A DNA stretch of 45,225 nucleotides from Spirochaetia bacterium. GTDB taxonomy: Bacteria > Spirochaetota > Spirochaetia > B11-G9. This document shows positions 38,263 through 45,225 of the stretch, in pieces (position 1 is the stretch's first letter; the number at the start of each line of letters is the position of its first letter). Below the pieces are notes generated by a model, which searched no databases, was not told where the DNA came from, and saw only the letters and a list, made by a program, of their open reading frames with translations. The position numbers and the translations under genes were made by a program. The stretch covers positions 1-45,225 of the forward strand of contig JAOZPU010000002.1 of NCBI GenBank assembly GCA_029932585.1, in the 5' to 3' direction.

Positions 38263-38290
38263 TCCTTGATGAGGAATTCAGGAGTTATTC

Positions 38291-38839
38291 ATGAGCGATG
38301 AAGAAGTTTTTGCTGAAGAAGAAATAGCTGGTGGAGAAGGACAGGAACTGGGTGGGAAAACAGGTTTTATCCCTGCAGTGGTGCTTCGTCTTCTTAAATG
38401 GGTAGCCCTTGGTCTGGGAGCAGTTATTTTTATTGTAACAATAGTTGTTGTTACTGTAAGTTTTTTAAATAAAGGGCCCCAGAACGTTGTTTATCCATCA
38501 GATTCTGAGGAATATAGTGAAGTTCCTGATATTCTTCAGTGGTATGATCTAAAAGAGATCCGGGTGCGAACTGCAGATAAGTCGCCTATTACAGTGGTTA
38601 TTCACCCTAAGCTTGGCTATGAAATGGAGAATACTGCAGTTCAGACAGATTTAATAGCAAGAAATGAAATTATTGTAGACAGGATACGTAGTTTTTTTGC
38701 TGCAAAATTAGGATCAGAATTAACAGCGGATAAAGAAAAACAGATTAAAAATGAGTTAAAGCAGGCAATAAATAAAATTGTTTTAAAGCAATCTGTTAAA
38801 GAAATAGTATTTCTGGATTATAATGTCATAGAGTTTTAG
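38291..38839 (+). CDS. fliL: Flagellar basal body-associated protein FliL
   Basis: Single TM; C-terminal FFAAKLGSELTADKEKQIKNELKQAINKIVLKQSVKEIVFLDYNVI. Confidence 0.88.
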   Translation: MSDEEVFAEEEIAGGEGQELGGKTGFIPAVVLRLLKWVALGLGAVIFIVTIVVVTVSFLNKGPQNVVYPSDSEEYSEVPDILQWYDLKEIRVRTADKSPITVVIHPKLGYEMENTAVQTDLIARNEIIVDRIRSFFAAKLGSELTADKEKQIKNELKQAINKIVLKQSVKEIVFLDYNVIEF

Positions 38840-38849
38840 CGGAGATCCC

Positions 38850-39872
38850 ATGAATGAAGTACTTTCTCAGGATGAAATTGATCAGTTATTAACGGCAATT
38901 TCTACAGGAGAGATCGAAACAGAATCGGTCAGTCAGACTCAGGAACAACGTAAAATCAAAATATATGATTTTAAGAGGCCTGATAAATTTTCTAAAGAAC
39001 AAATTAGAACTGTTTCAATTATGCATGAGACATTTGCACGTCTTACAACTACCGCTATGTCTGCACAGCTACGTAGTCTGGTTAATGTCCATGTAGCCTC
39101 TGTAGATCAGTTGACATATGAGGAATTTATTCGTTCAATACCTAATCCAACAACCTTAGGTATAATTAATATGGATCCCCTTAAGGGGTCTGCTGTGCTG
39201 GAAATTGATCCGGCAATTACTTTTTCAATTATTGATCGTTTGTTCGGTGGTAAAGGAGAAGGCACAAAAGTTAACAGAGATCTTTCTGATATTGAACAAT
39301 CAGTAATGGAAAATATAATTGTAAGAATTCTGGGAAATCTTAGAGAAGCCTGGAGTCAGGTAATAGATTTAAGACCCCGATTAGGACAGATAGAAACCAA
39401 TCCTCAATTTGCGCAGATAGTACCTCCCACAGAGATGGTTGTACTCGTAACTCTTGAAACTAAAGTTGGTGAAGTAGAAGGAATGATGAATTTCTGTATT
39501 CCTTATTTAACTATTGAACCTATTATTTCAAAATTGTCTGCTCAGTATATGTATTCATCTGTACGAAGCGGTGGTACAACAGAGAATCTTAATATATTAA
39601 AAGAACGTTTATCTATGATTGGAATTACGGTCAGTGCAGAGATTGGGAATATGAATCTTACAGTTAGAGATTTGCTTTCATTAAAGGGCGGTGATGTAAT
39701 AAGGTTACCTGATGTTAGAACAGGTGATCCTATGGTTTTAAAAATAGGTAACAGAGAAAAATTTATGTGTCGTCCGGGTGTTGTTGGAAGCAAATTGGCC
39801 GTGCAGATAACAGAAAAACTTGAAGAAGTCACCAAAAGTGAATTTGAAGAACTTACGGCTGAAGGAGAATAG
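38850..39872 (+). CDS. fliM: Flagellar motor switch protein FliM
   Basis: VLSQDEIDQLLTAI; KIYDFKRPDKFSKEQIRTVSIMHETFARLTTTAMSAQLR. Confidence 0.97.
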   Translation: MNEVLSQDEIDQLLTAISTGEIETESVSQTQEQRKIKIYDFKRPDKFSKEQIRTVSIMHETFARLTTTAMSAQLRSLVNVHVASVDQLTYEEFIRSIPNPTTLGIINMDPLKGSAVLEIDPAITFSIIDRLFGGKGEGTKVNRDLSDIEQSVMENIIVRILGNLREAWSQVIDLRPRLGQIETNPQFAQIVPPTEMVVLVTLETKVGEVEGMMNFCIPYLTIEPIISKLSAQYMYSSVRSGGTTENLNILKERLSMIGITVSAEIGNMNLTVRDLLSLKGGDVIRLPDVRTGDPMVLKIGNREKFMCRPGVVGSKLAVQITEKLEEVTKSEFEELTAEGE

Positions 39873-39874
39873 AT

Positions 39875-40972
39875 ATGAGTGATGGATCCCTGTCTCAGGA
39901 TGAGATTGATGCTTTATTGCAGGGTAGTAGTATGGACTTTGAGGAAGCTCCTGCAGGGGATGAATCTGGTTTGTCTGCAAAAGCAAAGATGGACTTTACC
40001 AGTTTTCTTAATGATACTGTATCTTCCAAAGAAGCTAACCTTGGAGGTATGCTGGGTGAATCTCTAAGTTTAAAAGCCCCAAGTATAGAGATAATTAAAA
40101 ATTCTGAACTTGGTTCTGGATTTGAGGGTAGTCTTGTAGAGATAAAAATGGACTATTCTGAGGGAATTACAGGTTCTCACTCTTATATTTTTAATGAATC
40201 ATTTGCCAGTGTTATGGCTGGGAAGATGATGGGGCAGGAAGAAGTTGAGCTGAATGATGCAGCTTTATCAGCCTTAGAGGAAGCAGCCAATACTATTGCA
40301 GGATCTTCTGCAACTTCTATAGGAGAACTTGTTGGTGTAACTGTTATGAATGCTCCTGGCAAAACTGCAGTAATGTCCGGTAGTGAGCTTACTTTTGCTT
40401 CTGATTATATTTTAAAAGCTACATTTCCTGTTGAACTTGAGGGTAATGAACCTTCAAATTTGGTTGAACTGTTCGATATAAATATTGTTCGTGAGGTGGC
40501 TTCTCATATTGGTGGTTCTTCTGAGCCTGATCCAATGGCTTCTCTTGGTATGAATGGTGGTTCTGACATGATGGGTATGCCGGCACAAGGTGGTGGCCAG
40601 ATGGATATGGGGCAGATGGGTATGGGCCAGATGGGTGGCCAGGGTTTTAATCAGGCCAATGTTCAGTCTGTGCAGTTCCCCAATCTTACCCCTCAACTTT
40701 CAGCAGGAGAACAGGGAAATATAGGCTTACTCATGGATGTCTATATGGAGATGACTGTTGAGTTAGGAAGAACCAAGAGGTTAATTAAAGATATTCTTGG
40801 AATGGGTGAGGGAACCATAATTGAGTTGGATAAATTGGCTGGAGAACCTGTTGATATTCTGGTAAATCATAAGCTAATTGCCAAAGGTGAAGTTGTTGTT
40901 ATTGATGAAAACTTTGGTGTTCGTGTTACAGAAATTATATCACCTATGGACAGGGTTAGTGAAATAACTTAA
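39875..40972 (+). CDS. fliY: Flagellar motor switch protein FliY/FliN
   Basis: SLSQDEIDALLQGS N-term; CheC/FliY-like middle domain; C-terminal SpoA/FliN domain VELGRTKRLIKDILGMGEGTIIELDKLAGEPVDILVNHKLIAKGEVVVIDENFGVRVTEI. Confidence 0.95.
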   Translation: MSDGSLSQDEIDALLQGSSMDFEEAPAGDESGLSAKAKMDFTSFLNDTVSSKEANLGGMLGESLSLKAPSIEIIKNSELGSGFEGSLVEIKMDYSEGITGSHSYIFNESFASVMAGKMMGQEEVELNDAALSALEEAANTIAGSSATSIGELVGVTVMNAPGKTAVMSGSELTFASDYILKATFPVELEGNEPSNLVELFDINIVREVASHIGGSSEPDPMASLGMNGGSDMMGMPAQGGGQMDMGQMGMGQMGGQGFNQANVQSVQFPNLTPQLSAGEQGNIGLLMDVYMEMTVELGRTKRLIKDILGMGEGTIIELDKLAGEPVDILVNHKLIAKGEVVVIDENFGVRVTEIISPMDRVSEIT

Positions 40973-41003
40973 ACCTGTCAGAATCACAAAATCGGGGGGG
41001 GAT

Positions 41004-41645
41004 GTGATTACAAATAAACTATTTGGATTAATACTAATTATCTTTTTTATTACTACTGTATTTGTTATTGCAGAGGATAGTACAGATGCAGAGACTGAGG
41101 TTCTGGAAAAAAGTCAGGAAGCTGTAAAGGATAACAATAATCAGAATCTTGTTTCTGAAGAATCTCTTGTTATTTTAGATACAGAAGACCAGAGAAATTT
41201 AGAAAATACAACTTCCCTGAATACCTTTTCTGTATTTGATTTTGTACGGATGCTTCTTGTTTTAGGAGCTGTTCTTGGATTTATCTATTTTTTCTTTTTC
41301 CTGTTAAAAAAAGCAGGAAAACCAAAAAATGTTTCTGATAGTATCATAGACGTTATCTCAACTCAAAACTTAGAATCAGGTAGATCTCTGCATCTTATAG
41401 AAATTGGACCTCAGGTTTTTTTAATTGGTTCAGGAGAGAGTTCTGTTCAGCTGATTTCAGAGATTACAAATAAAGAAACACTGGATACTATAAAATTGGA
41501 AAAATCTGGTAGAAACCAAAGTTCCAGTACTTTTACGGATATTTTTAGAGGTCTTTTTAAGAAAGAAACCAGCAATCCGGAAACTGTAGAAACTGGGAAA
41601 ATAAGTTTTATGAAGAAACAGAAGGAAAGATTGAGGAACATGTGA
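41004..41645 (+). CDS. fliO: Flagellar biosynthesis protein FliO/FliZ
   Basis: Signal/TM segments; VFDFVRMLLVLGAVLGFIYFFFFLLKK...SLHLIEIGPQVFLIGSGESSVQLISEI; directly upstream of fliP. Confidence 0.87.
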   Translation: MITNKLFGLILIIFFITTVFVIAEDSTDAETEVLEKSQEAVKDNNNQNLVSEESLVILDTEDQRNLENTTSLNTFSVFDFVRMLLVLGAVLGFIYFFFFLLKKAGKPKNVSDSIIDVISTQNLESGRSLHLIEIGPQVFLIGSGESSVQLISEITNKETLDTIKLEKSGRNQSSSTFTDIFRGLFKKETSNPETVETGKISFMKKQKERLRNM

Positions 41646-42463
41646 TGAAGAGGACTATTGTATTTTGGGGTATTATCTTAGTACTGCTGACAGGTCAGGT
41701 TGTTTCTGCGTTCAGTCAGGAAACCTCAACCCTGGAGGAACGAACTGTAGAGGCTGTAAATACAGGAATTACTAATGGAATTAATATACCTTTTATTGAT
41801 CTTGCAGTTCGACAGGCAAATGATAACAGTGAAGTTACTTTAAGTATACAAATTCTTATATTTTTAGCAATATTAACTCTTTCGCCTTCTATTTTAATCC
41901 TGACAACTCCATTTTTAAGAATTGCCATAGTATTTGATTTTGTAAAACGTGCTCTATCACTGCAGCAGGTTCCACCTACTCAGGTTTTAATGGGAATTGC
42001 ATTGTTTCTTACTTTGTTTATTATGTGGCCAACTATAGAGGAAGTGAATGACACAGCATTTCAGCCTTTTTCTAATGGAGAAATAGGATTGCAGGAGTTG
42101 TATGATAATACTGCAGGACCAATGCGACTTTTTATGTACAGGCAAATGCAGGGAAATCATGAAAATATTCAACTTTTTATGAAGCTTCGGGGGCTTCCAA
42201 AACCTGCTAACTTCTCAGAAGTACCCACTTATGTCCTTGTCCCAGCTTATGTTCTTAGTGAACTTACAGTTGCATTTAAAATAGGGATACTTCTTTTTAT
42301 ACCTTTTATTGTTATAGATATGGTTGTTGCTTCAATATTAATGTCCATGGGAATGATAATGCTTCCTCCTGTTATGATTTCGATGCCATTTAAAATAATT
42401 TTGTTTGTACTTGTTGATGGTTGGGGTTTAATAACCCAGCAATTAATTGCGAGTTTTGGTTAG
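41642..42463 (+). CDS. fliP: Flagellar export gate protein FliP
   Basis: SIQILIFLAILTLSPSILILTTPFLRIAIVFDFVKRALSLQQVPPTQVLMGIALFLTLFIMWP. Start may be ATG 41645. Confidence 0.97.
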   Translation: MMKRTIVFWGIILVLLTGQVVSAFSQETSTLEERTVEAVNTGITNGINIPFIDLAVRQANDNSEVTLSIQILIFLAILTLSPSILILTTPFLRIAIVFDFVKRALSLQQVPPTQVLMGIALFLTLFIMWPTIEEVNDTAFQPFSNGEIGLQELYDNTAGPMRLFMYRQMQGNHENIQLFMKLRGLPKPANFSEVPTYVLVPAYVLSELTVAFKIGILLFIPFIVIDMVVASILMSMGMIMLPPVMISMPFKIILFVLVDGWGLITQQLIASFG

Positions 42464-42474
42464 AGGAGTTAAGT

Positions 42475-42744
42475 ATGAGTATTGGTTTTGCTTCAATGAT
42501 TATGAGAGATGGTATATTTCAGGTTTTAATTATCGCTGCACCTGTGCTCGTAATTGGAATGAGTATAGGTCTGGTCATTTCTATTTTTCAGGCTACAACC
42601 TCCATACAGGAACAAACTTTAACCTTTGTTCCTAAGATTGTTGCTATTTTTCTTACATTGGCTTTTTTTGGCCCCTGGATGTTTTCATCTATGAGGGAGT
42701 TTACATTAAATTTGTTTAGATTGATTCCAGAAATGATTGGATAG
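42475..42744 (+). CDS. fliQ: Flagellar export gate protein FliQ
   Basis: RDGIFQVLIIAAPVLVIGMSIGLVISIFQATTSIQEQTLTFVPKIVAIFL; ATG 42475 preferred over track start 42421. Confidence 0.95.
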   Translation: MSIGFASMIMRDGIFQVLIIAAPVLVIGMSIGLVISIFQATTSIQEQTLTFVPKIVAIFLTLAFFGPWMFSSMREFTLNLFRLIPEMIG

Positions 42745-42750
42745 GTAGTA

Positions 42751-43545
42751 ATGGAAACTGATGTTTTATTACAAAATTTAGAGCTTTTTATTCTAATATT
42801 TGTAAGAATCTTTGCTCTTATTTCTATTGCTCCTCTTCTATCATCAGCTGGTATTCCCGGCATTGCAAAAGTAGGTTTAGCACTATTTACAGGAATTGTT
42901 GTTTTCCCATGGGTTGCAGAACAGGGGTATTTAATTCCTCAGTCAGGTTTTTCCTATGCTATGTTAATGGTTGGAGAGATTTTTATAGGACTTATTCTTG
43001 GCTTTATGCTTACAGTAATATATTCAGCATTTTTGCTTTCAGGGCAGCTTTATTCCATGCAAATGGGATTTGGTGCATCAATGGTTTATGATCCTCTTGC
43101 ACAAATACAAATCCCTCTTATGGGTCAATTTATCAATCTTATGGCCATGTTAATTTTTGTGATTGTAAGCGGGTTCCAAAAAATATTCCTTATGGGTGTG
43201 TTAAGATCTTTTGAAACTATAAAAGCAGTTGATCTTCTTGTTATTAGAGAACCACTTTTGACACTGGTTTTAAGAAGTATGACTCTTCTTTTTGAACAGG
43301 CACTTGTTATTGCTTTTCCAATTCTTGGAGTTCTGCTTTTAATTTCTGTATCTATGGGACTCCTGGCAAAAGCAGCTCCTCAGATGAATCTTCTTATGCT
43401 TGGATTTCCTATAAAAATTTCTATGGCTTTTGTAATGCTGTTTCTGGCTTTACCCTTTATACTTGTAGCTTTTAACAGAGTTATAGATTCCAGCTTTTTT
43501 GAACTTATGAATTTTCTTGATAATATAGCTGGAGAAAAATTATGA
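42751..43545 (+). CDS. fliR: Flagellar export gate protein FliR
   Basis: FVRIFALISIAPLLSSAGIPGIAKVGLALFTGIVVFPW; GQLYSMQMGFGASMVYDPLAQIQIPLMGQF. Confidence 0.96.
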   Translation: METDVLLQNLELFILIFVRIFALISIAPLLSSAGIPGIAKVGLALFTGIVVFPWVAEQGYLIPQSGFSYAMLMVGEIFIGLILGFMLTVIYSAFLLSGQLYSMQMGFGASMVYDPLAQIQIPLMGQFINLMAMLIFVIVSGFQKIFLMGVLRSFETIKAVDLLVIREPLLTLVLRSMTLLFEQALVIAFPILGVLLLISVSMGLLAKAAPQMNLLMLGFPIKISMAFVMLFLALPFILVAFNRVIDSSFFELMNFLDNIAGEKL

Positions 43546-44705
43546 GTGAAAGTAGAGTTATTAAACCCTGGTGGCTGGAAGAGTATATTCCACTGACCAA
43601 TTCTTCCTATGCTATTGATATTCAATGGTTTGCGGCAGAGGATGAAGGGCGAACAGAAGATCCTACAGAACAGAAAATACGGAAATCCAGAGAAGAAGGT
43701 AAGGTTGCTAAAAGCTCAGAGTTTACCTCTGCTATAGTACTTATGTTTCCAATTATTGTTATTGGTATTATGGGTCCCTATATGCTTAATCAGATGAGTG
43801 AAATGATGCATTTTTTCCTTTCAATTTCTGTTGAATCCGATATTTTAGGAGAAGGCAGAATTGTAAGAGCATTTGTTTCTTATTTAATTAAATTGGTTGG
43901 TCCTGTTATAATTGTTGCTTTCTCTTCTGCCTTATTGTCAAATATTTTGCAAGTTGGTTTTTTATTTTCTTTGAAGCCTATTACACCGGACTTTAATAAA
44001 ATCAAACCGGATTTTATTAAATTTGCAAAAAAATCGTTTCTTTCGACTGAAGCATTATTTAATCTTGGTAAATCATTGTTCAAGGTTGCAATCATAGCAG
44101 TAATAGCGTATATCAATATAAATAAAGAACTTGAGAATATTATAGGTTTTCTATCTTCCAGTTTTGCTTATTCATTTAAGGCAATTGCTGTAATTTCATT
44201 TAAAATACTTATAGAGGCAGCTCTTGCTATGCTCGTTTTGGCAATACCTGATTATTTCTTTCAAAAGAAGCAGCATACAGAGTCTTTAAAAATGACACAA
44301 CAGGAAGTTAAAGAGGAAAGAAAAACTACAGAAGGAGATCCTTTAGTTCGAAACAGACTTCGTGAAAGAATGAGAGAGATAATGACTCAGAACATGCTTC
44401 AAAAAGTGCCTGAAGCTGATGTTATTATTACTAATCCAACACATTTTGCTGTGGGAATGGAATGGGCCAGAGACTCTATGGCCGCTCCTGTAGTTATAGC
44501 AAAGGGGCAGGATAATATGGCCCAACGTATAAAAAGTATAGCCCGGGATAATAATGTTCCTATAATTGAAAATAAACCTCTTGCACGGGGTTTATTTGCA
44601 GAAGTTGAGATTGGTGAAATTATTCCTGAAAAATATTATCAGGTTATGGCTATTGTTTTTGCTGAAGTTTACCAGATGGGTGAGAAAGAGCAGGAGGTAT
44701 CATGA
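43542..44705 (+). CDS. flhB: Flagellar export switch protein FlhB
   Basis: EDEGRTEDPTEQKIRKSREEGKVAKSSEF; NPTH autocleavage motif in DVIITNPTHFAVGMEW. Confidence 0.97.
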   Translation: MSESRVIKPWWLEEYIPLTNSSYAIDIQWFAAEDEGRTEDPTEQKIRKSREEGKVAKSSEFTSAIVLMFPIIVIGIMGPYMLNQMSEMMHFFLSISVESDILGEGRIVRAFVSYLIKLVGPVIIVAFSSALLSNILQVGFLFSLKPITPDFNKIKPDFIKFAKKSFLSTEALFNLGKSLFKVAIIAVIAYININKELENIIGFLSSSFAYSFKAIAVISFKILIEAALAMLVLAIPDYFFQKKQHTESLKMTQQEVKEERKTTEGDPLVRNRLRERMREIMTQNMLQKVPEADVIITNPTHFAVGMEWARDSMAAPVVIAKGQDNMAQRIKSIARDNNVPIIENKPLARGLFAEVEIGEIIPEKYYQVMAIVFAEVYQMGEKEQEVS

Positions 44706-44726
44706 TTTATTTAAAGGTGGTTTATT

Positions 44727-45225
44727 TTGTCTGATACTGTAGGTGCAACGTCAAAAAATACTAATGGAAATAGAAGTGATATATTGGTTGCTATTGGTGT
44801 AGTTGTAATAATTGGGATGTTGATAATTCCTCTTCCTACTATTCTTCTTGACCTGTTTATGTCAATTAATTTAATGATAAGTCTAATTATGATTCTGATA
44901 GTTCTTTATACTACAAAACCACTTGATTTTTCAGTTTTCCCAACTTTACTCCTAATTACAACAGTTTTTGGCCTGGCATTAAATGTTAGTTCAACAAGGC
45001 TTATTCTGTCTAAGGGTGTAGATTTTGATGGAAGAATTGTTAAAGCATTTGCTTCTTTTGTTGTAGGAACAGAAGGAACAGAAGGTTTGGTAATTGGTTT
45101 TATCATTTTTATAATTCTTATAGCTGTACAGTTCATTGTTATTACAAAGGGTGCTACAAGGGTTGCTGAGGTTGCAGCAAGGTTTACTCTGGATGCATTG
45201 CCGGGTAAACAGATGACTATAGATA
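44727..45225 (+). CDS. flhA: Flagellar export protein FlhA, partial (runs off window end)
   Basis: My reading from TTG 44727: MSDTVGATSKNTNGNRSDILVAIGVVVIIGMLIIPLPTILLDLFMSINLMISLIMILIVLYTTKPLDFSVFPTLLLITTVFGLALNVSSTRLIL...AVQFIVITKGATRVAEVAARFTLDALPGKQMTID. Confidence 0.93.
   Translation, partial: MSDTVGATSKNTNGNRSDILVAIGVVVIIGMLIIPLPTILLDLFMSINLMISLIMILIVLYTTKPLDFSVFPTLLLITTVFGLALNVSSTRLILSKGVDFDGRIVKAFASFVVGTEGTEGLVIGFIIFIILIAVQFIVITKGATRVAEVAARFTLDALPGKQMTID

Noticed and set aside
44702-44734. Ten-codon ORF MIYLKVVYFV overlapping the flhB stop (ATGA) and the flhA start
   Set aside because: Possible translational-coupling peptide, but too short and unsupported; flhA start at TTG 44727 explains the region.
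1-45225. CRISPR array, tRNA or rRNA genes
   Set aside because: No regularly spaced repeats and no tRNA/rRNA-like sequence seen by eye; a tRNAscan/CRISPR search would settle it.

Overview
AT-rich chromosomal window that looks spirochaetal (Spirochaetota, Treponema/Spirochaeta-like). The evidence is the gene order, the FlbB/FlbD/FliY-type flagellar genes and a FlgE with Cys178/Lys165. Nearly every gene is on the + strand. Four blocks: (1) 0.2-8.9 kb: usp, cheW, a DegT-like PLP-fold protein, nadK, recN, a conserved hypothetical, a beta-propeller-like protein, an M23/LytM-like protein and a methyltransferase. (2) 9.0-11.6 kb: DUF4912-like protein plus GH57 glucan branching enzyme, then a convergent small minus-strand ORF whose stop codon lies in a 34-bp GC-rich palindrome. 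(3) 11.8-25.9 kb: dcw cluster mraZ-rsmH-ftsL-murF-mraY-ftsW-ftsQ-ftsA-ftsZ, then xer, TPR lipoprotein, dprA, xer, hslV, hslU. (4) 26.0-45.2 kb: flagellar operon flgB-flgC-fliE-fliF-fliG-fliH-fliI-fliJ-flbB-fliK-flgD-flgE-flbD-motA-motB-fliL-fliM-fliY-fliO-fliP-fliQ-fliR-flhB-flhA (flhA is cut by the window end). Most of this is conserved core machinery, and I do not see a clearly new multi-gene system. The best leads are: a DegT-fold protein with no PLP lysine; an M23 protein missing key catalytic residues; the palindrome that supplies the last codon and stop of the only minus-strand gene; the DUF4912-GH57 pair; MraZ-box-like repeats running into the mraZ start; and hairpins in the ftsA-ftsZ and motB-fliL gaps.
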